DNA of 64,000 bases from NCBI RefSeq assembly GCF_020687825.1, contig NZ_JAJEWP010000001.1, forward strand, positions 420,078 through 484,077. The letters are read 5' to 3'. The notes beneath the pieces were generated by a model. It was not told where the DNA came from, made no database searches, and saw nothing but the letters and a program-made list of their open reading frames with translations. The translations under genes and the position numbers were made by a program. This DNA is from Fluctibacter halophilus (GTDB taxonomy: Bacteria; Pseudomonadota; Gammaproteobacteria; Enterobacterales; Alteromonadaceae). This document shows positions 18,793 to 28,734 of this stretch, in pieces. Within the stretch, counting starts at the first letter, position 1. Every line of letters begins with the position of its first letter.

Positions 18793-19209
18793 ATGTTTGT
18801 GCGTACACTGTTTCATCGACTAACGCTGGTGATTTTGCTGCTTTCCCTGGTTGGGCAGGTTGGCTGGTCTGTGGCCGGTGAATGCGATATGCCGATGACC
18901 TCAACGCAGGTGCAGAGCGCACAAAGCCCGGATAATCACGATGACAGCATGATGCATGCCGGGCATGCTGATATGGCCCAGATGGACCATGACAGGATGC
19001 AACACGACAACAGCATGTCCCATGACTGCGGCGGTTGTTGTGATACCCAGTGCCACTGTCTGGACAGTGCCTGCTCGTCCCACGGCGTTGCAATCTTTGC
19101 GACCTTTGTGGGCGTTAACAAACTCTATCCCGAGCGCTTTGAAAACCTGTGGGTCGCGTATACCGGCGCCCTGCAAACCTCTCTCTATCGTCCACCCATT
19201 GTTGCCTGA
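18793..19209 (+). CDS. Small Met/His/Cys-rich metal-resistance protein
   Basis: A 138-residue protein with an N-terminal hydrophobic segment (TLVILLLSLVGQVGWSVAG), then a dense Met/His/Asp stretch (DSMMHAGHADMAQMDHDRMQ) and a cysteine cluster (CGGCCDTQCHCLDSAC). The layout resembles the CopL/DUF2946-like exported proteins found in front of copper-resistance genes. It opens the rightward operon whose next genes are a TolC homologue, a CusB and a CusA. The likely role is periplasmic or membrane-associated copper binding; this is inferred from composition and context. Confidence 0.6.
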   Translation: MFVRTLFHRLTLVILLLSLVGQVGWSVAGECDMPMTSTQVQSAQSPDNHDDSMMHAGHADMAQMDHDRMQHDNSMSHDCGGCCDTQCHCLDSACSSHGVAIFATFVGVNKLYPERFENLWVAYTGALQTSLYRPPIVA

Positions 19210-19315
19210 CACAGGATCAGTGCGTCTGTTTAACCGGCACTGTTAGGAACCCCGCTGTTCCTTTGTGAGCTGCCTATGCCGCTCTGTGTTTATTCCAGTG
19301 TGTCTGGAGACAACC

Positions 19316-20614
19316 ATGTTTCGTTGTTTTTTAAGTGTTATCGGGGCGACCTTTGCCCTCGGCGTGAATGCCCAATCTGCTTTGTCATTGCCGGACGCGG
19401 TGCGTCTGGCGCAGGAAAATGATGTCTGGCTACAGGGCAATGTGTTGCAACAATCGGCCATTGAGTCCCGCGCGATAGCGGCCGGTAGTTTGCCGGATCC
19501 GACCGTGGCGGTCAGCGTGATGAATCTGCCCACGGACTCGTTTGATTTTGATCAGGAAGCCATGACCCAGCTTAAAGTCGGTGTCAGTCAGATGTTGCCT
19601 CGTGGCGACTCCCGGGCATTGCAGCAGCAACGTCTGACCACCGATGCGCAGCGATTTCCACTTATGCGTGATGATCGGCGCGCCAAGGTGCGCGCCACGG
19701 TATCCCAGCTTTGGTTGGATGCCTACGCTGCGCAACAAACGTTGAATTTGATTGAACAGGACAAGACCCTGTTTGAACAACTGGTGGATGTGTCCAGGGC
19801 CAGTTATGCCAGTGCCAGCGGAAAAGCCCGCCAGCAGGACATCATTCGCGCGCAGCTTGAGTTGTTGCAACTGCAGGATCGGCTGACTGTGCAGCGACAG
19901 CGTCTGGAAACGGTGCTGGCCCAGTTGACCGAATGGTTACCCAATCCTGTTGAGCGCGTTGATGCGACGCTGCCCACCACCAAGGCCGCAGCCAGTGATT
20001 GGATGTCGATGTCAACCGACAGGGTATTGGCGCAGTTGCAACAGCACCCCAGTGTACTGGCCATTGATGTGCGCCATCAGGTTGCCCAGACCGACATCGA
20101 TCTGGCACGTCAGCAATTCAAGCCACAATGGGGGGTAAACGCCAGCTACGCTGTGCGTGATGATTCACCGCAAGGTATGCAGCGCGCAGACTTTTTCTCC
20201 GTCGGAGTGACCTTTGATGTGCCACTGTTCACCGATAATCGACAGGACCCGCAATTGGCGGCGTCGGTGGCCAGCGCCGAAGCGGTCAAAACCGACAAAC
20301 GCCTGCTGTTGCGCCAGTTGCTCAGTGCGGTGCAAAAAGAGCAACGCCAATTGGCGTCCCTGCAACAACGGCGGCAACTGTACGCTCAACAACTGATCGT
20401 TCAGGTTCACGAACAGGCCGAAGCTGCGTTGACCGCTTACACCAATGACGATGGCGATTTTGCCGAAGTGGTGCGGGCCCGCATCGCTGAACTGAACACC
20501 AAAGTGGCGGCGCTGCAGATTGCTGTGGATGAACGTAAAGCCATGGCCCGACTGATGTACCTGCTTTTTCCTCATTCCCAGAGCCTGACAGGCCACACAG
20601 GAGATCCCTCATGA
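19316..20614 (+). CDS. TolC-family outer-membrane efflux channel (CusC-like)
   Basis: A 432-residue protein, with the start placed at ATG 19316 (GGAGA upstream), giving a signal peptide that ends at VNA. The mature part has the two heptad-rich repeats of the OEP fold, for example residues about 25-200 and 225-420, and no lipobox. It is shorter than E. coli CusC but within the range of metal-type TolC homologues. It overlaps the adaptor gene by ATGA. It is the only outer-membrane factor in this island and may serve both RND pumps. Confidence 0.82.
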   Translation: MFRCFLSVIGATFALGVNAQSALSLPDAVRLAQENDVWLQGNVLQQSAIESRAIAAGSLPDPTVAVSVMNLPTDSFDFDQEAMTQLKVGVSQMLPRGDSRALQQQRLTTDAQRFPLMRDDRRAKVRATVSQLWLDAYAAQQTLNLIEQDKTLFEQLVDVSRASYASASGKARQQDIIRAQLELLQLQDRLTVQRQRLETVLAQLTEWLPNPVERVDATLPTTKAAASDWMSMSTDRVLAQLQQHPSVLAIDVRHQVAQTDIDLARQQFKPQWGVNASYAVRDDSPQGMQRADFFSVGVTFDVPLFTDNRQDPQLAASVASAEAVKTDKRLLLRQLLSAVQKEQRQLASLQQRRQLYAQQLIVQVHEQAEAALTAYTNDDGDFAEVVRARIAELNTKVAALQIAVDERKAMARLMYLLFPHSQSLTGHTGDPS

Positions 20615-22119
20615 ACACCTTGACCAAATCGCTGCTGATGTTAGTGGCAGGCGCTGCTGTGGGCGCCGGCGTTACGGCCTGGCTAGCGCCCGCATCGCAA
20701 TCCGGGGGAGAGACCGACAGTGGCAGTGATGCGCCGCTGTATTGGGTAGCACCCATGGACCCGAACTACCGCCGGGACAAGCCGGGTAAATCGCCGATGG
20801 GGATGGATCTGATCCCGGTGTATGAAGAAACCGGCTCCGCTGCCAAAGCCGCTGCCGGAACGGTGGCGATTGATCCCAAAGTGGTAAACAACCTGGGCGT
20901 CAGAACGGCGCCGGTGTCGGTTAGACCTCTGCAAACTGACATCAATACCGTGGGTTATGTGCAATATGATGAAAACAACCTGGTGCATATTCACCCCCGT
21001 GTTGATGGCTGGGTGGAGACGCTGTATGTCAAAGCAGCAGGTGATCCGGTCAGCCAGGGAGAGCCCTTGTACTCCCTGTATTCACCGACCCTGGTCAATG
21101 CCCAGGAAGAGTTGGTGATTGCGCTCAATCGCGGCAATCAATCTTTGATCACCGCGGCCAAAGCCCGTTTGTCGGCGTTGCAATTGTCACAGGATTTTAT
21201 CAACCGTCTGAGCCGTGACAGGGTGGTGCGTCAAACGGTGACTTTCTATGCCCTTCAATCCGGGGTGGTGGACAATCTGCAGATCCGCGAAGGCTTCTAT
21301 GTCAAGCCAGGCACCACCTTGATGAGTATCGCAAAACTCGATCCGATCTGGGTCGAAGCAGAGGTGTTTGAACGGGATGTGGCACAAGTGCAGGCCGGTC
21401 AGCCGGTGTCCATGACCCTCGATTATCTGCCCGGGCGAGTATGGCAGGGGGCTGTGGACTATGTGTATCCCGCCCTCGATGACAAAACCCGTACGTTGCG
21501 GGTGCGTATGTCCTTTGACAACGCCGATCATACCCTAAAACCCAACATGTTCGCGCAAATTGCCCTGCACGGTGAGCGCAGTGACAGTGCGCTGGTGGTG
21601 CCCCGTGAGGCGGTGATCCGCACCGGATCACAGGATCGGGTCGTTGTGGCATTGGGCGATGGTGCGTTTAAATCGGTGGCGGTCACACTGGGACGGGTGA
21701 CCGCAAACGGCGTAGAGATCCTGAACGGCTTGTTGCCCTCGGACACGGTGGTAACCTCTGCGCAATTCCTGATCGACTCGGAGTCCAGCAAAACGTCTGA
21801 TTTTCTGCGCATGGCGCCGCGGGATGAGCAGAACGATGACAACACCGCGACGGTGGAAGGGGTCATTAACCGCATTGATGCTGACACCCGGATGATCAAC
21901 ATCAGCCGCGACGGGATTGAGAAGTGGGGTCGCCCACCGGCCACAATGGATTTTGTTGCCGATCGTCATATTGATTTGGACTCACTGGCCGCAGGCATGT
22001 CGGTCACCTTCACCTTTACCGTGGGTGACGAGTTTATGATTTCGGTTATCACCCCCCATGGGGTCCTCGCGCCGGCGGACGATGAAGGCCATGACCACAC
22101 CGCGCAGGGAGAGCTGTGA
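20611..22119 (+). CDS. cusB: CusB-type adaptor with N-terminal metal-binding and C-terminal CusF-like domains
   Basis: A 502-residue adaptor. After an N-terminal membrane anchor (LLMLVAGAAVGAGVTAWLA), a heavy-metal-binding segment reads WVAPMDPNYRRDKPGKSPMG. The lipoyl, coiled-coil and barrel parts follow (to about residue 400). The last roughly 80 residues (from ATVEGVINRIDADTRMINIS to EFMISVITP) look like a CusF domain, including the IEKWGRPPATMDF segment that carries Trp and Met. CusF is normally a separate periplasmic chaperone; here it is fused. It overlaps both neighbours by ATGA, so the three pump genes are translationally coupled. Confidence 0.85.
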   Translation: MNTLTKSLLMLVAGAAVGAGVTAWLAPASQSGGETDSGSDAPLYWVAPMDPNYRRDKPGKSPMGMDLIPVYEETGSAAKAAAGTVAIDPKVVNNLGVRTAPVSVRPLQTDINTVGYVQYDENNLVHIHPRVDGWVETLYVKAAGDPVSQGEPLYSLYSPTLVNAQEELVIALNRGNQSLITAAKARLSALQLSQDFINRLSRDRVVRQTVTFYALQSGVVDNLQIREGFYVKPGTTLMSIAKLDPIWVEAEVFERDVAQVQAGQPVSMTLDYLPGRVWQGAVDYVYPALDDKTRTLRVRMSFDNADHTLKPNMFAQIALHGERSDSALVVPREAVIRTGSQDRVVVALGDGAFKSVAVTLGRVTANGVEILNGLLPSDTVVTSAQFLIDSESSKTSDFLRMAPRDEQNDDNTATVEGVINRIDADTRMINISRDGIEKWGRPPATMDFVADRHIDLDSLAAGMSVTFTFTVGDEFMISVITPHGVLAPADDEGHDHTAQGEL

Positions 22120-25100
22120 TGATTGAACGGCTCATTCATTGGTCGGTGCACAACCGCTTCTTTGTTTTGCTGGTGACCGGAATACTGGCGTTTGGCGGCG
22201 TGTTTGCGCTGAAAAACACCCCGGTGGATGCGATTCCGGATTTGTCCGATGTGCAGGTTATCGTCAAAACCAGCTATCCCGGCCAGGCGCCCCAGGTGGT
22301 GCAGGATCAGGTAACCTTTCCGCTGACCACCGCCATGTTGTCGGTGCCCGGTGCGCGCACCGTGCGTGGATTCTCGTTTTTCGGTGACTCGTACGTGTAC
22401 GTCATCTTTGATGATGATACGGATCTGTACTGGGCCCGCAGCCGGGTACTGGAGTATCTGAATCAGGCCGCCGGCAGCCTGCCGGACGCGGCAAAACCGC
22501 AACTGGGCCCGGACGCCACCGGCGTGGGCTGGGTGTATATTTACGCCCTGCAGGACAAAACCGGCCAGCATGACATCAGCCAGTTGCGCAGCTTTCAGGA
22601 CTGGTTCCTCAAGTTTGAGTTACAGACCGTGCCCGGTGTGTCGGAAGTCGCCGCAGTAGGCGGCATGGTCAAGCAATACCAGGTGCAGGTCGACCCGGAC
22701 AAACTGCGGGCGTTTGGCATTCCCCTGTCGTTGGTGCAAATCGCGCTGCAACGGGGCAATCAGGAAACCGGTGCATCGGTGGTCGAGATGGCCGAAGCCG
22801 AGTACATGGTCACGGCAACCGGCTACATTCGCTCGGTAGATGACATTAACGCCATCCCGCTGGGACTCAACGCCCAGGGCACGCCATTGACCATTGGCGA
22901 TGTGGCCACGGTCAACGTGGGGCCGCAAATGCGCCGTGGCATTGCCGAGCTCAACGGCGAAGGTGAAGTGGTCGGTGGCGTGGTGGTGATGCGCTACGGC
23001 GAAAACGCCCGTGACACCATCAATGGGGTCAAAGCCAAGCTGGAAAGCCTCAAGCCTTCTTTGCCCGACGGTGTTGAGATTGTACCGGTATATGACCGTT
23101 CCCAGTTGATTGAGCGGGCAGTGGACAACTTGTGGGGCAAGTTACTCGAAGAGCTTGCGGTGGTGGCGCTGGTGTGTGTGGCGTTTTTGTTCCACCTACG
23201 TTCATCGGTGGTGGCGGTAGTGACCTTGCCGCTGGGGATCCTGGTGGCGTTTATCATCATGTACCTGCAGGGGATCAACGCCAACATCATGTCGCTGGGG
23301 GGCATTGCCATTGCAATTGGCGCGATGACCGACGGTGCCATCGTGATGATTGAAAACCTGCACAAACACATGGAAAAGACCCCGCTGACCGATGAGAACC
23401 GCTGGGAAATTGTCGCTAAAGCGGCCTCAGAAGTGGGGCCTGCGCTGTTTTTCAGTCTGTTGATCATCACCGTGTCGTTCATGCCGGTGTTCATCCTCGA
23501 GGCCCAGGAAGGGCGGATGTTTTCACCGTTGGCGTACACCAAGACCTACGCGATGGCCGCATCGGCGGGGTTGGCGGTGACGTTGGTACCGGTGCTGATG
23601 GGGTATTTCATTCGCGGCAAGGTGATTTCGGAGCAGAAAAATCCCCTCAACCGTTTGTTGATCGCCATCTACATGCCGGTCTTACGACGTGTGCTGGCGT
23701 ATCCGAAACTCACCGTATTGGGCGCGTTGGTGGTCACTGCCGTGGGCTTTTATCCGCTGGATAAACTGGGCAGTGAATTTATGCCCGATCTGGACGAGGG
23801 CGATCTGATGTACATGCCCACCACCTATCCGGGCATTTCTATCGGTAAAGCGCGCGAGTTGCTGCAGCAAACCGATAAACTGATCCGCACGATACCGGAA
23901 GTAGAAAACGTGTTCGGTAAAGTCGGGCGGGCAGAGACCGCTACCGACCCGGCGCCCCTGACCATGATTGAGACCTTTATTCAGCTCAAGCCCAAGTCCG
24001 AGTGGCGCCAAGGGGTGACCACTGACAGCCTCAAAGCGGAGTTGGATGGGCTGGTAAAACTGCCCGGCCTGACCAATGCCTGGGTGATGCCGATCAAAAC
24101 CCGTATCGATATGTTGGCCACCGGCATCAAAACCCCGGTGGGGATCAAGGTGGCTGGCCCGGATTTAGCCGAAATTCAGCGTATTGGTCAACAGCTTGAA
24201 TCGGTGTTGGCTGAAGTGGAAGGCACCGCGTCGGTGTATTCCGAACGTGTCGCCGGTGGGCGTTACATCAAGGTGGATATTCGCCGTGATCAGGCCAGCC
24301 GCTTTGGCCTGAACATCGCTGACGTTCAGCAAGTCGTCGCCACGGCCATCGGGGGGATGAATGTCACCCAGACGGTGGAAGGGCAGGAGCGCTACCCGGT
24401 CAATGTGCGCTATCCACAGGACTACCGTGACTCACCCGAACAATTGGCCCGACTGCCCATCGTGACCCCAGGTGGGCAGCGTATCGCATTGGGTGATGTG
24501 GCCCATGTGTATGTGCAGGATGGGCCGCCGGGGATCAAAAGTGAGAACGCCCGTATCAATGGCTGGACCTACATCGATATCGAGGGAGTGGATGTGGGTT
24601 CTTACGTGGACAACGCCAAAGCGGTGGTGACTGAGTCTGTCGATTTGCCGCCGGGTTATTCTCTGACCTGGGCGGGACAATACGAATACATGGAGCGGGC
24701 TAAAAACAAGCTCAGTTACGTGCTGCCACTGACCCTGGCGATCATCGTGGTGCTGCTGTACTTGAATTTCCGTTCGCTACAGGAAGTTGCGATCATTATC
24801 GTTACCTTACCGATGGCGATGATCGGTGGATTGTGGCTGATGTACCTCGAGCAGTTCAACTTTTCGGTCGCAGTGGGGGTAGGCTTTATCGCCCTGGCCG
24901 GGGTGGCGGTAGAAATCGGTGTGATCATGCTGGTGTATCTCAATCAGGCTTATGCCGACATGCTGCAGCGCTGTGAAGGGGAGCGAGCGTCACCCACCCG
25001 TGCCGATGTCATCGACGCGGTACTGATCGGGGCGGGCATGCGTGTTCGGCCGGTGATGATGACAGTGGCTACCATCATTATCGGGTTAATGCCGGTATTG

Positions 25101-25241
25101 TATGGTTCGGGAACCGGGGCTGAAGTGATGAGCCGCATCGCCGCACCCATGGTGGGCGGCATGACCAGTGCATTGCTGTTAACCCTGATTGTATTGCCAA
25201 CCATCTATTTACTGTGGCGTGCTCGTGGGTTAGATCGGTAA
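22116..25241 (+). CDS. cusA: Copper/silver efflux RND pump CusA
   Basis: A 1041-residue HME-RND transporter. The proton-relay segment LGGIAIAIGAMTDGAIVMIE is of CusA type, and the porter region carries the methionine-rich LDEGDLMYMPTTYPGIS stretch expected for Cu(I)/Ag(I) transport. The start overlaps the cusB stop by ATGA. It would take Cu(I) from the periplasm or cytoplasm and expel it through the adjacent TolC homologue. A rho-independent terminator follows 24 bases after the stop. The metal choice rests on motif resemblance. Confidence 0.88.
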   Translation: MMIERLIHWSVHNRFFVLLVTGILAFGGVFALKNTPVDAIPDLSDVQVIVKTSYPGQAPQVVQDQVTFPLTTAMLSVPGARTVRGFSFFGDSYVYVIFDDDTDLYWARSRVLEYLNQAAGSLPDAAKPQLGPDATGVGWVYIYALQDKTGQHDISQLRSFQDWFLKFELQTVPGVSEVAAVGGMVKQYQVQVDPDKLRAFGIPLSLVQIALQRGNQETGASVVEMAEAEYMVTATGYIRSVDDINAIPLGLNAQGTPLTIGDVATVNVGPQMRRGIAELNGEGEVVGGVVVMRYGENARDTINGVKAKLESLKPSLPDGVEIVPVYDRSQLIERAVDNLWGKLLEELAVVALVCVAFLFHLRSSVVAVVTLPLGILVAFIIMYLQGINANIMSLGGIAIAIGAMTDGAIVMIENLHKHMEKTPLTDENRWEIVAKAASEVGPALFFSLLIITVSFMPVFILEAQEGRMFSPLAYTKTYAMAASAGLAVTLVPVLMGYFIRGKVISEQKNPLNRLLIAIYMPVLRRVLAYPKLTVLGALVVTAVGFYPLDKLGSEFMPDLDEGDLMYMPTTYPGISIGKARELLQQTDKLIRTIPEVENVFGKVGRAETATDPAPLTMIETFIQLKPKSEWRQGVTTDSLKAELDGLVKLPGLTNAWVMPIKTRIDMLATGIKTPVGIKVAGPDLAEIQRIGQQLESVLAEVEGTASVYSERVAGGRYIKVDIRRDQASRFGLNIADVQQVVATAIGGMNVTQTVEGQERYPVNVRYPQDYRDSPEQLARLPIVTPGGQRIALGDVAHVYVQDGPPGIKSENARINGWTYIDIEGVDVGSYVDNAKAVVTESVDLPPGYSLTWAGQYEYMERAKNKLSYVLPLTLAIIVVLLYLNFRSLQEVAIIIVTLPMAMIGGLWLMYLEQFNFSVAVGVGFIALAGVAVEIGVIMLVYLNQAYADMLQRCEGERASPTRADVIDAVLIGAGMRVRPVMMTVATIIIGLMPVLYGSGTGAEVMSRIAAPMVGGMTSALLLTLIVLPTIYLLWRARGLDR

Positions 25242-25265
25242 ACTGTGTTTTTGTTAGATCATTTC

Positions 25266-25295
25266 GCCCGCACAATCCCATTGTGCGGGCGTTTT
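25266..25295 (+). terminator. Rho-independent terminator after cusA
   Basis: GCCCGCACAAT (25266-25276) pairs with ATTGTGCGGGC (25280-25290) across a 3-base loop, followed by GTTTT. It separates the cus operon from mntP. Confidence 0.85.
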
Positions 25296-25311
25296 ATGCA
25301 GGAGAGTGCAG

Positions 25312-25851
25312 GTGTTTGATGTTGTTGTTCTGGCCCTGGCGCTGAGTATGGATGCGTTTGCCGTGTCGATTGGGCTGGGGACCAAGCACCCACGACAGGT
25401 GACGCGACTGGCAGTGCTGTGTGCGGTTTATTTTGGGGTGTTTCAGGGCCTGATGCCGCTGCTCGGTTATGCCGGTGGCAAAGGACTGTTGGGCTGGATC
25501 GGTGCTTATGCGCCCTGGGTAGCGTTTGGTTTATTGCTGCTCATTGGGGTCAAGATGATCTACGAAGCCCTCAGTGAGGGCATCGAGGAGGACATTGCGC
25601 AAATTACCCATAAGGTGCTGCTGATCCTGGCGATTGCCACCAGTGTCGATGCGATGGCGGCGGGCTTTACTCTGACGTTACTGCCGGTGGCTCCGCTGCT
25701 TTCCTGTGCCATCATCGGCCTGACGACCCTGGTGTTTAGCTACGCAGGGGTGTTTGTGGGGCGCCGCAGTGGTGCCTGGTTGGAAAGCAAAGCAGAATTG
25801 CTTGGTGGCGTGGTACTGATCCTGATTGGCATCAAGATGGTTGTCATTTAA
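25312..25851 (+). CDS. mntP: Putative manganese efflux pump MntP
   Basis: A 179-residue membrane protein with six hydrophobic segments in two homologous halves. It carries the repeated [12 protein letters not shown] and [11 protein letters not shown] motifs whose aspartates are essential in this family. The start is taken as GTG 25312, because GGAG lies seven bases before it; the GTG at 25306 would be too close. No yybP-ykoY Mn riboswitch fits in the 70-base gap to cusA. The gene end overlaps the convergent histidine-kinase gene by four bases. It fits thematically with the metal-efflux island. Confidence 0.88.
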   Translation: MFDVVVLALALSMDAFAVSIGLGTKHPRQVTRLAVLCAVYFGVFQGLMPLLGYAGGKGLLGWIGAYAPWVAFGLLLLIGVKMIYEALSEGIEEDIAQITHKVLLILAIATSVDAMAAGFTLTLLPVAPLLSCAIIGLTTLVFSYAGVFVGRRSGAWLESKAELLGGVVLILIGIKMVVI

Positions 25852-27539
25852 GCCGTCGGATCGGAGCTGTGCAAGGCCTGTGAGGTCCCTTCCGCCGGGG
25901 CATCGACCGGCAGTTTCAGGGTCACCACAGTCCCACTGGTTTTGCCGTTGGTGATACTCACCGTGCCGCCCAGCACATCTTTGACAAGACTGTAAACAAT
26001 GTGCAGGCCCAGACCTGAGCCGCCTTTACCCAGTTTGGTGGTAAAAAACGGGTCGTATAGCCGCGGCAGGTGTTCGCGGGGAATGCCACTGCCGTTATCC
26101 GAAACGGTGATCGTCACCTGATCCGATTGCTGACCGGCATGAATGTGCACCTGACGGTCATTGCAATGCTCAAACGCATGCATCACCGCATTATTGACCA
26201 CGTTGAGTAATATTTGGGTCAACGGGCCCGGGTAGCTGTTAAGGGTGATGTCACCCTCGACCTCCTCAGTCAGGGAGACCTGGCTTTTTTTCAGGGTTGG
26301 AGATATCGACAGCGAAAACTCCTGCAGCACCTCTGCCAGGGCAAACTGGCGGCGGTGATAACTGCATTGATCCACCGCCAGTTGTTTGAAGCCGCCAATC
26401 AGTTCTGATGCGCGCTGCAGGTTAAGTTCCATTAAATGGGCGGATTCTTTTAAGTGGTCGATAAACTGGGCCAGCATGGAGCGGGTCAGTCCTGCCTGCA
26501 TGTTGGCTTCAAAATCACCAACCCGTTGCTTGAGACTACTGCTGACGGTGACGGCGTTGCCGATGGGGGTGTTCAATTCATGGGATACGCCCGCCACCAA
26601 CGCGCCAAGGCTGGCCAGTTTTTCCGATTGCACCAAATCGTTTTGGGTGCGCTTGAGGTGCTCTACCGCGGCATTAAGTTCCTGAGTACGGGTTTCTACC
26701 CGGTGTTCGAGTTCCTGATTCAGGCGCGCCAGGGACGCCTGCGCCTCAATCTGTTCGGTGATGTCGTACAGGCTGACCATCAGTTCATCGCCAACCTGGG
26801 CACCGCTGATAATGACGTCGCGATAGGACCCATCTTTGCAGCGTATTCTGCGCTGTCTGGGGGCGACCGACTGCCCTGAATTCTCCATTTCACTGACACT
26901 GTTTATCCAGGCGGCTTTGTTTTCTATCGCCTCCCGCGAGTCTTCATATGCCAGACGAACCCAGTCGTCGAGGGTGCGTGCCTCGTCATGCTGATAGCCA
27001 AACATGTCCAGCCAGGCCTGATTGACCGCCGTGATGTCATTGCCTTTGGTCAGGGTTAAGGCGACCGGTGCCTGATCAAACAGTTGCCGGAAGCGCAGCT
27101 CACTTTCCTTCAGTGCATTGTCGGCATTTTGTTCGACGGTCACATCGCGGAATACGGCCACGAAGCGTTGTTTATTACCCTGCCCGGGAACCACTACCGT
27201 ACGGGCCGGGTTCAAGGTGACTTCGGCGGTGAAGGGACCGTGACCGGCGCGAATGTGTTCCCACAGAAACTTCTGTGGCTCCCCGGCCACAGCAGCACCG
27301 ATCAGCTGATTGGCTTTGTCTTCGGAACGTTGGCCGTCGGGTTGGAATTCGGGGGATACGGCGCCAGGGTGTGTGCCAATCAATTCTTCGCGGGATAATC
27401 CGTACAGATCGCAGGCAGCCTGGTTGCAACCGATAAACACATTGTCTTCCATGAGCAACATACCGTCGTGGGCGCTGTCGACCATTTCTCTGTAAAAGGC
27501 GTCATCCATGACGGTTTTGTCGGTGGGATCAAATGCCAT
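25848..27539 (-). CDS. PAS-domain sensor histidine kinase
   Basis: A 563-residue soluble kinase without transmembrane segments. Two PAS domains span about residues 10-140 and 140-265, followed by a coiled coil ([20 protein letters not shown]). The HisKA region has the phospho-acceptor in [14 protein letters not shown]. The HATPase region shows [13 protein letters not shown] (N box), VSDNGSGIP (G1), YDPFFTTK (F box) and [11 protein letters not shown] (G2). No response regulator is adjacent, so it is an orphan kinase. PAS domains could bind a small ligand, but none is recognisable from the sequence. Its four-base overlap with mntP is convergent and probably without functional meaning. Confidence 0.85.
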   Translation of the reverse strand: MAFDPTDKTVMDDAFYREMVDSAHDGMLLMEDNVFIGCNQAACDLYGLSREELIGTHPGAVSPEFQPDGQRSEDKANQLIGAAVAGEPQKFLWEHIRAGHGPFTAEVTLNPARTVVVPGQGNKQRFVAVFRDVTVEQNADNALKESELRFRQLFDQAPVALTLTKGNDITAVNQAWLDMFGYQHDEARTLDDWVRLAYEDSREAIENKAAWINSVSEMENSGQSVAPRQRRIRCKDGSYRDVIISGAQVGDELMVSLYDITEQIEAQASLARLNQELEHRVETRTQELNAAVEHLKRTQNDLVQSEKLASLGALVAGVSHELNTPIGNAVTVSSSLKQRVGDFEANMQAGLTRSMLAQFIDHLKESAHLMELNLQRASELIGGFKQLAVDQCSYHRRQFALAEVLQEFSLSISPTLKKSQVSLTEEVEGDITLNSYPGPLTQILLNVVNNAVMHAFEHCNDRQVHIHAGQQSDQVTITVSDNGSGIPREHLPRLYDPFFTTKLGKGGSGLGLHIVYSLVKDVLGGTVSITNGKTSGTVVTLKLPVDAPAEGTSQALHSSDPTA

Positions 27540-27667
27540 ACCATCAACCGCGTAATGTTGTTGTCGAAATTACTATAGCGAAAAATGTTTCATTTCTGAA
27601 ACTTACCCTACCACAAGCTGATTTTGCGACGCTATCGAAAGCTGCGCAGGTGGGCCAAGGGGATAAC

Positions 27668-28633
27668 TCAGTGCGGTGAGTCATTTGAAACCTTTTCGTA
27701 AGCGCTGAAAAAAGCATCGTCGCCCTGGCGCAACACCCGTTGGTATTCTTGACGCCCCAGCTGCTGGTCAATGGTTCTGGCCATGTGTGCGCCGACCCGG
27801 TACCACAAACGATCACCGTCAGACAGGTTGTCCAGCAGCGCCCAGTCGGCGTCGGTCAGCGGGCGTTGTTTTAAGTCTTTGATACGTTCAAAAACAGTAA
27901 AATATGCCACTATCATGGCCTGTAGCCTGTCGGGATCATCAAGGGCCAGATAATCAGGGTCGTCGGATAAATGGCCTGCTTGCTGGCGGGCACGATAAGC
28001 CGCGTATACGGCACTGCCTTCCAGAAACGTCAGGTATTGCACCAGCAAGCGCAATTGTTGCGTGTTGCGAATGTCGGCCAGTACGGGCATCGGGAAGTGC
28101 TGCATGACAAGGGTGTGATGGGCTTCATGGATGCAGTAGTACCAGACTTCAAAGGACTTTTCTAAAAATCGGGGGTGGGCAAGGTTGAGGGAAGCGTTGT
28201 TGTCCATGGCGACACCGATGTCGTATCCCCAGGTCATAAATACATTGCCCTTTATTTCACTGCCTTGTGGAGCAAAGGCCAAGGCTTCGGAGACACAGTG
28301 CTGCTGGGCGTGTTTGTTGGCAGCCATGGACACCATCAATCCATTCACCCCGTCAACTTGTTCCTGGGTCGGCGTCTTTGCCAACAACTGTTCAGACAGG
28401 GACAGCGGCGTCGTTTCTGACGGGTAATAACCCGTGCGATAGGCGTGTGCCAGCAAGTGCTGGTTTGCCGGTGATTGGGCGACCCGTTGCAAGTTGGCTG
28501 ATGTTGGCTGCTGGAAATACTGCAGCGCCCGTTTTACGTGAGAGAAATCAAAAATACCTTGTTCATTGGCATAGGTCGACTGAAAGACCCCTAGCAACAG
28601 TGCCGCCACCAAAATGATGTTGAACCTGAGCAT
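27668..28633 (-). CDS. Exported putative zinc-dependent protease-like protein (HEAHH)
   Basis: A 321-residue protein, start placed at ATG 28633 because AGGAGA lies seven bases before it and a signal peptide follows (cleavage after TYA). Near the middle, WYYCIHEAHHTLVMQH contains HExxH, and about 45 residues downstream comes FLEGSAVYAAYRAR, where the glutamate could be the third zinc ligand of a gluzincin. The rest is helical. No inhibitor or propeptide is visible. I do not recognise a characterised family. Neighbours (a kinase and an SDR) give no hint of its role. Confidence 0.6.
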   Translation of the reverse strand: MLRFNIILVAALLLGVFQSTYANEQGIFDFSHVKRALQYFQQPTSANLQRVAQSPANQHLLAHAYRTGYYPSETTPLSLSEQLLAKTPTQEQVDGVNGLMVSMAANKHAQQHCVSEALAFAPQGSEIKGNVFMTWGYDIGVAMDNNASLNLAHPRFLEKSFEVWYYCIHEAHHTLVMQHFPMPVLADIRNTQQLRLLVQYLTFLEGSAVYAAYRARQQAGHLSDDPDYLALDDPDRLQAMIVAYFTVFERIKDLKQRPLTDADWALLDNLSDGDRLWYRVGAHMARTIDQQLGRQEYQRVLRQGDDAFFSAYEKVSNDSPH

Positions 28634-28734
28634 AAAGGTTCTCCTGCTTTTGCTTGGTTTAGTGATTAGGAACACGACGAACCTCTCTCTGTCTATTATG
28701 GGCGAAGCTGTTTGCCACTGTCATGGAGCCCAAA

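Noticed and set aside
25266-25290. Perfect inverted repeat as a Mn- or Cu-responsive operator before mntP
   Set aside because: It is followed by a T-tract and sits just after the cusA stop, which fits a terminator better. The gap is too short for a yybP-ykoY riboswitch.
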